64,000 nt of DNA from Alteriqipengyuania abyssalis. GTDB lineage: Bacteria > Pseudomonadota > Alphaproteobacteria > Sphingomonadales > Sphingomonadaceae. The stretch covers positions 186,001-250,000 of the forward strand of contig NZ_JAHWXP010000003.1 of the NCBI RefSeq assembly GCF_019857185.1, given 5' to 3'. The position numbers and the translations under genes are program-made. The notes below the pieces were generated by a model. The model searched no databases and was not told where the DNA came from. It saw nothing but the letters and a program-made list of their open reading frames with translations. Positions 1 to 7,467 of this stretch are shown here, one piece after another (positions within the stretch are counted from its first letter, which is position 1; each line of letters starts with the position of its first letter).

Positions 1-1014
1 GAACGCTCGCGGCAGGTCGATCACCCCGTCGCGCACCAGCGTGAGCGTGGTCGACAGCAGCGTTTCCGCCCCTGCCATCCCGGGCTCCGCGTCGGCAAAG
101 GGCAGCCGCTTGTCCTCCGGCCCGCGCGGATCGTGCCCGCTGGAAATCACATCGATCGTTCCATCCGCAATCGCGGCGATCACCGCGTGCCGGTCTTCCT
201 CGCTACGCAAGGGCGGCGAGAGCCTGCCGAAGGTGCGGAAGTCCCCGATCGCTAGGTCGGACAGCATGAAATGCGCCGGTGTGACGCCCGCCGTGACCGC
301 AACGCCGCGCGCCTTGGCGCTGCGCACCAGATCGAGCGCGGCGGCGGTCGTGACCTGCCGGAAATGAATGCGCGCACCCGCCATTTCGGCCAGCGCGATG
401 TCTCGGGCGACCGCCAGTGCTTCGGCCTGCGGCGGCGCGCTCGGCAGGCCCAGTCGGGTCGCCATTTCGCCCGCGCTCGCCACGGCATCGACCGCCAGCC
501 CGCCGTCCTCGGCATGCGCGACCACGACCATGTCGAGCATCGCGGCATAGCTCAGCACGCGCAGCATCACGCCGCTATCGGCGATCCAGCGCCTGCCGGT
601 GGCGATCCCGCGAGCGCCCGCCTCGCGCATCAGCGCGACCTCGCCCAGTTCCTCCCCGGCCAGCCCGCGCGTCGCGGCGGCCAGCGGGTGGACCCAGAAG
701 TCGGGCTTGCCGCTCTTGGCGATGTAGTTGACCCGGCTCGGCAGATCGAGCGGCGGCGACTGGTCGGGCATAAGCGCGGCGCGGCTGATCCCGCCGAAAT
801 GGAACGCGGGCTTGTCGATCGCGAACACGCCAAGGTCGACGAGGCCCGGCACGACCAGCTTGCCTTTCGCGTCGACAACCTCGTCGTCGGGCTGCGCATC
901 GCCCGGCCCGACAGAGGCGATCATGCCCTCGGCGATCCGCAGGGTGCCGTCGACGACCCCCTCGGGTGTGATCAGCTTGCCATTCACGATGGCGATGGGG
1001 CGCGTCTGCTTCAT
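1..1014 (-). CDS. Dihydroorotase-like protein, probably a non-catalytic PyrC' partner of PyrB (3' end beyond window)
   Basis: The protein is an amidohydrolase-fold relative of dihydroorotase, the third enzyme of pyrimidine synthesis, cut by the left edge of the window. It starts at ATG 1014, which overlaps the pyrB stop as ATGA, so the two genes are translationally coupled. Fold landmarks are present: a VPGLVDLG segment near residue 50 and a [10 protein letters not shown] segment. Active dihydroorotases carry D-x-H-x-H after PGL(V/I); here the same place reads DLGVF, so both metal-binding histidines are gone. The usual TDHAPH is also altered. In several bacteria such inactive PyrC' proteins form a structural complex with aspartate carbamoyltransferase, and that is the likely role here. 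A true dihydroorotase should be encoded elsewhere. The family is certain; loss of catalysis is inferred. Confidence 0.85.
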   Translation of the reverse strand, partial: MKQTRPIAIVNGKLITPEGVVDGTLRIAEGMIASVGPGDAQPDDEVVDAKGKLVVPGLVDLGVFAIDKPAFHFGGISRAALMPDQSPPLDLPSRVNYIAKSGKPDFWVHPLAAATRGLAGEELGEVALMREAGARGIATGRRWIADSGVMLRVLSYAAMLDMVVVAHAEDGGLAVDAVASAGEMATRLGLPSAPPQAEALAVARDIALAEMAGARIHFRQVTTAAALDLVRSAKARGVAVTAGVTPAHFMLSDLAIGDFRTFGRLSPPLRSEEDRHAVIAAIADGTIDVISSGHDPRGPEDKRLPFADAEPGMAGAETLLSTTLTLVRDGVIDLPRAF

Positions 1015-2054
1015 TTCCACTGCCCCTGACCCAGCGGACGTTCCCATCCGGGAACCCCTCGCGCGCGGCGGGTCAGGACGTCGAGGCAGGCCATCCGCAC
1101 CGCCACGCCCATCTCCACCTGCCGGGTGATGATCGACCGGTCGAGCATGTCGGCCACGTCGCTGTCGATTTCCACCCCGCGATTCATCGGGCCGGGATGC
1201 ATCACCAGCGCATCGGGTGCTGCGCGGCGCAGGCGCTCCTGCGTCAATCCGTAAAGGTGGTGGTATTCGCGGGTCGAGGGGATGAACTGCCCGCTCATCC
1301 GCTCCGCCTGAAGACGCAGCATCATCACGACATCCGCCCCTTCCAGCGCGGCATCGAAATCGACGAAGGGCTTCGCGCCCATCATCTCGATCCCCGCCGG
1401 CATCAGCGCGGGCGGCGCACACACGCGCACGCTTGCGCCGAGTGCCTGCAGGCACAGGATGTTGGACCGCGCCACGCGGCTATGCGCGATGTCGCCGCAG
1501 ATCGTCACCACGAGCCCGGTAAAGTCGTCCGCACCCTCGCCCCGCTCGTCCAGCGCATGGCGCAGCGCCAGCGCATCGAGCAGCGCCTGCGTGGGATGTT
1601 CGTGGCTGCCGTCGCCGGCGTTCAATACGGGGCAATCGACCTTGCCATCGATCAGATCGACTGCGCCGCTCGACGCGTGCCGGATGACGATCGCGTCGGC
1701 GCGCATCGCGTTGAGCGTGATCGCCGTGTCGAGCAGCGTCTCGCCCTTCTTCACGCTCGACTGCGCGGCATGCATGTTGACCACATCCGCACCCAATCGC
1801 TTGCCCGCAATCTCGAAGCTGAGCAGCGTGCGCGTGCTGTTTTCGAAGAAGGCGTTGATGATCGTCATCCCGGCCAGCAGGTCACAATGCTTGTCCGGCT
1901 GGCGGTTGAACTCGACCCACTGCTCCGCCTCGGCGAGCAGATAGAGGATCTCGTGCCGCTCCAGCTGCGCGATGCCAGTCAGGCTGGGATGCGGGAATGC
2001 TTGTCCGCCCGCGGGGAAGCGGTCGGAATTCGGGGGGGAACCTGCGGATGCCAT
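1011..2054 (-). CDS. pyrB: Aspartate carbamoyltransferase catalytic subunit
   Basis: PyrB joins carbamoyl phosphate to aspartate, the committed step of pyrimidine synthesis, in the cytoplasm. The protein is 347 aa from ATG 2054. It shows the carbamoyl-phosphate loop [12 protein letters not shown], the HPTQALLD motif and the MHPGPMNRG segment typical of the family. An in-frame ATG at 2099 would add 15 residues with no family resemblance, so the inner start is preferred, although neither has a strong ribosome binding site. It overlaps the downstream dihydroorotase-like gene by four bases. No pyrI regulatory subunit is visible, which fits the PyrB-PyrC' type of enzyme. Confidence 0.96.
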   Translation of the reverse strand: MASAGSPPNSDRFPAGGQAFPHPSLTGIAQLERHEILYLLAEAEQWVEFNRQPDKHCDLLAGMTIINAFFENSTRTLLSFEIAGKRLGADVVNMHAAQSSVKKGETLLDTAITLNAMRADAIVIRHASSGAVDLIDGKVDCPVLNAGDGSHEHPTQALLDALALRHALDERGEGADDFTGLVVTICGDIAHSRVARSNILCLQALGASVRVCAPPALMPAGIEMMGAKPFVDFDAALEGADVVMMLRLQAERMSGQFIPSTREYHHLYGLTQERLRRAAPDALVMHPGPMNRGVEIDSDVADMLDRSIITRQVEMGVAVRMACLDVLTRRARGVPGWERPLGQGQWK

Positions 2055-2166
2055 TAAAGCAATGCCACTAGTCGAGGCATGTATGTCGCTCAAGCACATT
2101 CGGCTGGAGGTTCGTGTTAACGCCCCTTAGGTATGGGAAGCTAAAAGCTACGGGGCTCTCGATACC

Positions 2167-4053
2167 ATGGAATTTGCGAAGAACGTCTGGAAACTGCTGG
2201 TTGGGATCAAGGACGGCCTCTCGCTGCTGTTCCTCCTGCTGTTCTTCGCGCTGCTGTTCGCAATCCTGACCGCGCGGCCCAACCCGGCCAGCGTCAAGGA
2301 TGGTGCCCTGCTGGTCGACCTCGATGGCTACATCGTCGAGGAGAAGGCCCCGATCGACCCGTTCTCCGTCCTCCTGTCCGGCGAAGCCCCGACCGGAGAG
2401 CACGACGTGCAGGATCTGGTCCACGCGCTGGACACCGCTGCGGAAGATGACCGGGTCAAAGCGGTCGTGCTCGACATGCGCACGTTCCTCGGCGCGGGCG
2501 CGGTGCACCTGCGCGAAGTCGGCGCTGCGCTGGACCGGGTGCGCGCGGCGGACAAGCCCGTGCTCGCCTATGGCATGGCCTATTCGGACGACGGCCTGCG
2601 CCTTGCCGCGCATGCCAGCGAAGTCTGGCTCGATCCGCTCGGCGGCGCGATGATCGCCGGGCCGGGCGGCAAGCGCCTGTATTACGGCGACCTGCTCGAC
2701 AAGCTCGGCGTCAATGCGCGCGTGTTCAAAGTCGGCACCTACAAGTCGGCGGTGGAACCCTATCTGGGCAATTCCATGTCCGAACCGGCGCGCGAAAACG
2801 CACGCGAGCTGTACGGCGAACTGTGGAGCGAATGGCAGGCGAGCGTGAAGAAGGCCCGCCCCAAGATCGACATCGAACGTGTCGCGCAGACCCCAGCCGA
2901 ATGGGTCGCATCGGCCAATGGCGATATCGCCAAGGCAGCCGTGGCCGCAGGCATGGTCGACAAGCTTGGCAGCTGGACCGCCTTCGGCGAGCGCGTTGCG
3001 GAAATCGCGGGCAAGGACAAGGGCGACAGCAAGCCCGGCTCCTTCGCCCATACCGACCTTGCCACCTGGCTGGCGGACAATCCGTTCGACGATAGCGGCG
3101 ATGCCATCGGCGTCGTCACCATCGCGGGCGAGATCGTCGATGGCGATGCCGGCCCCGGCACCGCGGGCGGCGACCGGATCGCCGACCTGCTCGACGATGC
3201 GCTCAACGACAATCTGAAGGGTCTGGTCGTGCGGGTCGATTCGCCGGGCGGCTCCGTGCTCGCCTCCGAAGCGATCCGCGAGGCGATCCTGCGGCACAAG
3301 GCCCAGGGCATCCCCGTCGCGGTCAGCATGGCCAATGTCGCGGCCAGCGGCGGCTACTGGGTTTCGACCCCCGCCGACCGCATCTTTGCCGAACCCGAGA
3401 CGATCACCGGCTCGATCGGCATCTTCGCGGTCCTCCCCACCTTCGAGAAGCTGGCCAGCAAGGTCGGTGTGAGCGCGGATGGTGTCAGCACCACGCCGCT
3501 GTCCGGCCAGCCCGATTTCGTCGGCGGCTTCAATCCGGAGACCGAGCAGATCCTGCAGGCCTCGATCGAGAATGGCTACGACCGCTTCCTCGGTATCGTC
3601 GCAAAGTCGCGCGGCAAGACGCCCGCGCAGATCGATGCGATCGGCCAGGGCCGCGTCTGGGACGGTGGCACCGCCCGCCAGAACGGGCTGGTCGACCAGT
3701 TCGGCGATCTCGACGATGCGCTGGCATGGGTCGCAGGCAAGGCCGGGCTGGAAGACGACGCCTATCACGCGCGCTTCCTCGGCAGCGAATCCAGCGAATA
3801 CCAGACGCTGCTGCGTCAGCTGGTCGGCGGCGGCGATGCCAAGGCACGCGGCGGCGACCTGTTCGCGATGACCGCCCAGCGCGAGGCACAGACCCCGTCA
3901 CGGATCGCGCAGGATCTGCAAAAAATCATCGAAACGCCCGGAATGCGCGCCTATTGCCTCGCCTGTCCGGAGCCTTCGGGCGCGGTCCGCAACCGGCCGA
4001 ACGCACGCAATGGCGATTGGCTGAACGTGCTTGTCCGTCTTTTCGGCGATTAA
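2167..4053 (+). CDS. sppA: Signal peptide peptidase SppA, 67 kDa type
   Basis: The product is a membrane-anchored serine/lysine protease that degrades signal peptides after their release. It has 628 aa and the double-length architecture of the 67K form. One N-terminal membrane segment (about residues 15-35, LLFLLLFFALLFAIL) is followed by two tandem S49 domains. The catalytic lysine lies in the GTYKSAVEPYL motif of the first domain, and the nucleophile lies in the AASGGYW motif of the second. DSPGGSV, which precedes it, is also conserved. Start ATG 2167 places the anchor right after the N-terminus. The gene is divergent from pyrB with about 110 bases between them. A GC-rich hairpin lies 37 bases after the stop. 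Confidence 0.96.
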   Translation: MEFAKNVWKLLVGIKDGLSLLFLLLFFALLFAILTARPNPASVKDGALLVDLDGYIVEEKAPIDPFSVLLSGEAPTGEHDVQDLVHALDTAAEDDRVKAVVLDMRTFLGAGAVHLREVGAALDRVRAADKPVLAYGMAYSDDGLRLAAHASEVWLDPLGGAMIAGPGGKRLYYGDLLDKLGVNARVFKVGTYKSAVEPYLGNSMSEPARENARELYGELWSEWQASVKKARPKIDIERVAQTPAEWVASANGDIAKAAVAAGMVDKLGSWTAFGERVAEIAGKDKGDSKPGSFAHTDLATWLADNPFDDSGDAIGVVTIAGEIVDGDAGPGTAGGDRIADLLDDALNDNLKGLVVRVDSPGGSVLASEAIREAILRHKAQGIPVAVSMANVAASGGYWVSTPADRIFAEPETITGSIGIFAVLPTFEKLASKVGVSADGVSTTPLSGQPDFVGGFNPETEQILQASIENGYDRFLGIVAKSRGKTPAQIDAIGQGRVWDGGTARQNGLVDQFGDLDDALAWVAGKAGLEDDAYHARFLGSESSEYQTLLRQLVGGGDAKARGGDLFAMTAQREAQTPSRIAQDLQKIIETPGMRAYCLACPEPSGAVRNRPNARNGDWLNVLVRLFGD

Positions 4054-4089
4054 AGCGCTTGCGCTGAAGCGAGAGGATTGGCAAATGCG

Positions 4090-4112
4090 CCCCTCGGCAT
4101 GGCCCCGAGGGG
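4090..4112 (+). terminator. GC-rich hairpin after sppA, just before tRNA-Val
   Basis: A perfect 8-bp stem (CCCCTCGG at 4090-4097 with CCGAGGGG at 4105-4112) has a 7-base loop. It lies 37 bases after the sppA stop and 7 bases before the tRNA. No T-run follows, so it may be a weak terminator, or an RNA-processing signal if tRNA-Val is read from the sppA promoter. Confidence 0.5.
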
Positions 4113-4118
4113 CCGTCC

Positions 4119-4193
4119 GGGCGCGTAGCTCAGTGGTAGAGCACACCCTTCACACGGGTGGGGTCGCAAGTTCAATCCTTGCCGCGCCCACCA
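4119..4193 (+). tRNA. tRNA-Val (anticodon CAC)
   Basis: A complete cloverleaf can be folded by hand. Acceptor strand GGGCGCG pairs with CGCGCCC. The D arm is GCTC/GAGC. The anticodon stem is CACCC/GGGTG around loop TTCACAC, giving anticodon CAC, which reads GTG (valine). The T arm is GCAAG/CTTGC with loop TTCAATC. Discriminator A is followed by an encoded CCA, and the total length is 75 nt. The next 1.9 kb is a low-GC patch, so this tRNA is a candidate integration site, though I found no repeat of its 3' end. Confidence 0.97.
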
Positions 4194-4457
4194 TCTTTTC
4201 GACGATTTACGCAGACCGCGAAGCTGGTCCGTGAAAAGGCGGGCAGGCATCTCCGGCCAAGCCCTGACGACTTTCTGCGTTTTTGACGAACCCGCTCAGC
4301 TTTCCGCCCTTTCCCAAAGCGCGATGGCGCCGTCATAGACTGCGCCAGTCGGTAGTTTGAGCGGTCTCTCCTCGTTCTCTGGCCCGGACTCAGCAACCAA
4401 TTGGCCGACGCTCCGATACGAACTAGCAGCGCTCGGGAAAGGCCTTGGTTTGCGCCT

Positions 4458-5009
4458 CTACTCGACGCGGACCTTGCACCACGCCCGGATTCGAACCGCT
4501 CGATTCAGAGCTTCTTCCGAGCCGAACATTTGCGTCTCCCCTGCCCCACCGATAGTCCAGTCGTCGTCCGGATTTATGGCGAGCGATCGATGAACGTTCC
4601 TAGCGCGTCGGGTGGCAAGGGCATCGTTGATCTCTTCTCCCCCAACTATGCTGGAGTAACCGATCACGCTTGCGCGCCATAACTCGCACCGCTCCCGCAT
4701 GGCGGCCACCTCACCGCGCACCCTTTCGATCTGATCCGGGTTCACCCGGTCTGACCCTCGATCGAACATTATTCGCCATTCGCCTCCAAGAAGGGAGCCC
4801 GTATCGATAACGGACATCCCGTTCGACGGCGGTCGCGGATTTGTCAGAAGACCTTCGATGGTTGCCTGTCTCTGCTCGACCGTGCGCTGCTGGGCGGCCA
4901 CCTTGCGCAAGGATTCGACTTCGCCCGCCCGGATTCGCTCATTCCGACCCACCGACTCATTCGATCGGTAGGCGGCGATCAGGCCGCTGATCTTTTCGTC
5001 TATCGACAC
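4458..5009 (-). CDS. Hypothetical protein with a divergent OmpA-like C-terminal domain
   Basis: This is a 183-aa protein from GTG 5009, whose start codon lies 3 bases past the stop of the upstream lipoprotein gene. The N-terminal half (about 1-60) is charged and predicted helical, with no signal peptide. The C-terminal half resembles the peptidoglycan-binding OmpA fold: about residues 120-180 contain ATRRARNVHRSL, a GAGETQMFG turn and LNRAVRIRAW, which match in spacing the RA..V...L / G.GE / NRRVEI pattern. The resemblance is weak and lacks the usual signal peptide or anchor. Base composition is lower than in the flanking genes. The family is not firmly recognised; cell-envelope function is a guess. 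Confidence 0.6.
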   Translation of the reverse strand: MSIDEKISGLIAAYRSNESVGRNERIRAGEVESLRKVAAQQRTVEQRQATIEGLLTNPRPPSNGMSVIDTGSLLGGEWRIMFDRGSDRVNPDQIERVRGEVAAMRERCELWRASVIGYSSIVGGEEINDALATRRARNVHRSLAINPDDDWTIGGAGETQMFGSEEALNRAVRIRAWCKVRVE

Positions 5010-5012
5010 GAC

Positions 5013-5393
5013 TTAGGCATCGAAACTGTTCGCGGCCACATCCACCATTGCGAGGAATGCGTTATCGAACTCTTCTTGAGATGCTTCGAATATCGCCCAC
5101 TCGCGACACACCTTGACGGTGTTCAGAAGGGACAGAAGGTACTGATCTTTCGCCGACGAGTTCTTGAATTCCGCGCTGCGTAGCTGGAAGCCGAAACCGG
5201 CTCCCCGTCCGCCAACCGAGAAATCCTGCGAACTGGCGATCGTCTCCTCCAGACGATCGCACTCCGTTAGGCGAAGCTTCCCTTCCTCCTGCTGGAGCTC
5301 TGGCAGAGCGGCCAATTTGGTCTCGTACAGCGAGGGCGTATCGCAAGCCGCGCAAGACAGGCAGGCGGCAATGAGCGTGAAGAGCCGATACAT
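5013..5393 (-). CDS. Small putative lipoprotein, unknown function
   Basis: The product is 126 aa from ATG 5393, chosen because GGAGGA lies about 8 bases upstream and because the protein then opens with a signal sequence, MYRLFTLIAACLSCAAC. Three cysteines in that stretch could serve as the lipidation site; IAAC fits the lipobox best, and the last one is followed by Asp. The mature part is hydrophilic and mostly helical, with two further cysteines (TECDRLEE and VCREWAIF) that could form a disulfide in the periplasm. It is the middle gene of a three-gene set on the low-GC patch. No family was recognised. Confidence 0.65.
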   Translation of the reverse strand: MYRLFTLIAACLSCAACDTPSLYETKLAALPELQQEEGKLRLTECDRLEETIASSQDFSVGGRGAGFGFQLRSAEFKNSSAKDQYLLSLLNTVKVCREWAIFEASQEEFDNAFLAMVDVAANSFDA

Positions 5394-5445
5394 TCTCGTC
5401 CTCCAACTGACAGATTGAGCGAGTCTGCGAAATTCGGTCGGGCCG

Positions 5446-6060
5446 CTACTCCCTGCCGCCGACATTGGAAATGTCGATATCTAGCGCAGGCTGCGTCTGC
5501 GTTGATTGCTGCGTTGATTGCGCTGCCAGAACGGCAGCATCCGCCGCTGCCTTCTGCACGCAGACCACCTGGTCGCGCGATACGCGCTGTTCGCGTCGTC
5601 CGGACGCGCGGCTCAACTGATCGCTCATGTGGCTTGTTATCGCTCGCCACATATAAAGCTGTCCGGTCCGCTCGCTTCTTCCGAGATACTGCACGAGCGC
5701 TCCCCGAACGCCTTGGAGGGAAACGAGCAGTTCCGGCTCTACCGCCCTCACGGACGCTCTTAGCATGCCCGCGCAGGCATCGATCCCGACAATGTTGGGA
5801 ATGTCGACCGACGCGACGAGTTCGGTCAACACCACAGTATCGAAGTTATACTCGGGCAGCGCCGCGCTCACCTCGCTCGAGTTGAACGCCGCGCCTCTCT
5901 CCGCCGCCAAGATTTCGCTTCTGACGCGCTGTCGTTCGCTACGGTTCTCGATCTGCCAGACATTGGGATCGAACCAGTCCTGGATGAGGAATTCCAGCTC
6001 GATTCGCTTGTCCTCGAGATTCTGCAGTTTTACCGGATCGGCCGCCCATTCATCCCTCAA
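5446..6060 (-). CDS. Hypothetical protein, start uncertain, possibly 5'-truncated
   Basis: This is about 204 aa if TTG 6060 is the start. The same frame stays open and protein-like upstream (LRPYLDTIDSYFCHL) to the TAG that ends the efflux channel gene at 6106-6108. No ATG or GTG occurs in that stretch, and no ribosome binding site precedes TTG 6060. The gene may therefore start at a CTG right after the channel stop, or may have lost its 5' end. The protein is soluble-looking, with a tryptophan-rich segment (IQDWFDPNVWQIENR) and a Gln/Thr-rich tail (QSTQQSTQTQ). No family was recognised. It lies in the same direction as the efflux operon and could be co-transcribed with it. Confidence 0.5.
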   Translation of the reverse strand: MRDEWAADPVKLQNLEDKRIELEFLIQDWFDPNVWQIENRSERQRVRSEILAAERGAAFNSSEVSAALPEYNFDTVVLTELVASVDIPNIVGIDACAGMLRASVRAVEPELLVSLQGVRGALVQYLGRSERTGQLYMWRAITSHMSDQLSRASGRREQRVSRDQVVCVQKAAADAAVLAAQSTQQSTQTQPALDIDISNVGGRE

Positions 6061-6105
6061 GTGGCAGAAGTAGCTGTCGATCGTGTCCAGATAGGGTCTC
6101 AGTGC

Positions 6106-7467
6106 CTAACGCAGCACACCATCCGGCGCGCCAATCGCCGCGTGGAACGATATGAAGGACGTTGCCAGCGCAGCCTCGCTGTCAATAAGCGACTGGCGGC
6201 TCGCGATCAGCTGGCGCTGGGCATCGAGCACGTCGAACAGGGTCGCAAGCCCTTCGCGGTAAAGCGCGTCCGACTGTTCCAGCGCGGCTTCGCTCTGCTC
6301 GATCGCCTCGCGCAGGGCGTCGATCCGCTGGCCGTTGGCGTCTAGGGCGACGAGCGCGTTCTCGACCTCGCCGAGCGCTTCGAGGAAGGTCAGGCGGTAT
6401 TCGCCGAAGCGCGCGTCGGCCTCGGCCCGCGCCGCATCCACCTCGGCGCGCCTGCGGCCTCCGTCGAACAGCGGCAGATCGAGCGCGGCGCCGATGCTGG
6501 CGATGAATTCGTCGAGGATGCCGCCAATACTGCCGTCGCCCAGTGTCACGCTGGCTGGAATGGTCAGCGAGGGGCGCAGGTCCGCCTGCTCCGCCCCGAC
6601 GATTGCCGAGGCGCGCAGCAGCGCTGCCTCGGCGGCGAGCACGTCGGCCCGCCGACGGAGCAGGTCCGCAGGCGTGCCCGCAGGCGGCCCGCCGGCATAA
6701 TCGGGGATCGTCTGTTCGCCCGGGGCAGGCGGCGGGGTGAACAGCCCGGGTGACTGCCCCAGCAGGATCGCCAGACGGTTGGCGGCGCCCGCGCGGGCGA
6801 TCTCGATCAGGCCGCGCCGCGCGCGCGTCTGCGCGAGGTCGGCTGCCGCGCGGCGCACATCGAGATTGGCGGCCAGCCCCGCCTCGAACCGCAGGGTCAC
6901 AATCCTGAGCGTGCGTTCCTGCAACTCGGTCGATTGCGCCAGCAGCTCCAGCTGCGCGCCGGTGCGACGATATTCGATATATTGCGCGGCGATCGCAGCG
7001 GCGACCAGCCTGCGCTGATCGGCGAGGATATACTCCGCCTGCGCATAGTCGGCGGCGGCGGCGCGGATCTGCGCCGAGAGACGCCCCGAAATATCCGGAT
7101 CGAACGTGCCCAGCAGGCCGATGCTTGCGGAATCGCTGTCCGAGGTGCCGATGCCGATCGCCGCATCCGCTGCGCCGTCGAGGCGCGGCAAGCGATCCGC
7201 ACGCTCCGCCTGCAGCAGCGCATCCGCCGCGCGCAGCCGGTCGCGCGCGATCGCGATGTCGAGATTGGCGGCGAGGCCCTGCTCGACCAGATCGTCGAGC
7301 ACAGAATCCCCGAACCCCTGCCACCAGGTCTCCGCCACCCCGCTGGGCGGGAGATCGCCCGCATAGGCCTGCGGCGCGATGACCGGACGATCGACCGGAT
7401 AGGGATCGAGCGAGGCGCAGGCCGACAGCGCCGTGGTCGCCGACAGGAGGGCGAGACTGCGGATCAT
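6106..7467 (-). CDS. RND efflux outer-membrane lipoprotein, NodT/OprM family
   Basis: This is the outer-membrane exit channel of a tripartite drug efflux pump, 453 aa. It starts with a lipoprotein signal whose lipobox is LSAC (Cys17), followed by two outer-membrane-efflux repeats. The first ends near the QLELLAQSTELQERTL helix, and the second contains the LDLPLFDGGRRRAEVDAARA motif characteristic of the NodT class. It is the last gene of the adaptor-pump-channel operon and overlaps the pump stop by 4 bases (ATGA at 7464-7467). The substrate is unknown. Confidence 0.93.
   Translation of the reverse strand: MIRSLALLSATTALSACASLDPYPVDRPVIAPQAYAGDLPPSGVAETWWQGFGDSVLDDLVEQGLAANLDIAIARDRLRAADALLQAERADRLPRLDGAADAAIGIGTSDSDSASIGLLGTFDPDISGRLSAQIRAAAADYAQAEYILADQRRLVAAAIAAQYIEYRRTGAQLELLAQSTELQERTLRIVTLRFEAGLAANLDVRRAAADLAQTRARRGLIEIARAGAANRLAILLGQSPGLFTPPPAPGEQTIPDYAGGPPAGTPADLLRRRADVLAAEAALLRASAIVGAEQADLRPSLTIPASVTLGDGSIGGILDEFIASIGAALDLPLFDGGRRRAEVDAARAEADARFGEYRLTFLEALGEVENALVALDANGQRIDALREAIEQSEAALEQSDALYREGLATLFDVLDAQRQLIASRQSLIDSEAALATSFISFHAAIGAPDGVLR

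Larger units (their letters stand above)
4194..6105. other. Low-GC patch between tRNA-Val and the efflux operon (putative acquired island)
   Basis: Base composition drops sharply here. The 60-base line at 5041 counts 29 G+C, against 43 in the glpK line at 31261. The patch holds three minus-strand genes without recognisable relatives, described separately. Bases 4194-4457 hold no gene I can support. It sits beside a tRNA, but no integrase, transposase or direct repeat is visible. Acquisition by transfer is therefore inferred from composition and position only. Confidence 0.5.

Noticed and set aside
2068-3768. 566-codon frame antisense to sppA
   Set aside because: Shadow of a clearly coding SppA gene, with no motifs of its own.
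4483-4499. T-arm-like sequence GGTTCGAATCC on the minus strand, suggesting a tRNA fragment or att site
   Set aside because: It falls inside the codons of the OmpA-like domain, has no matching stems around it, and does not match the tRNA-Val 3' end.
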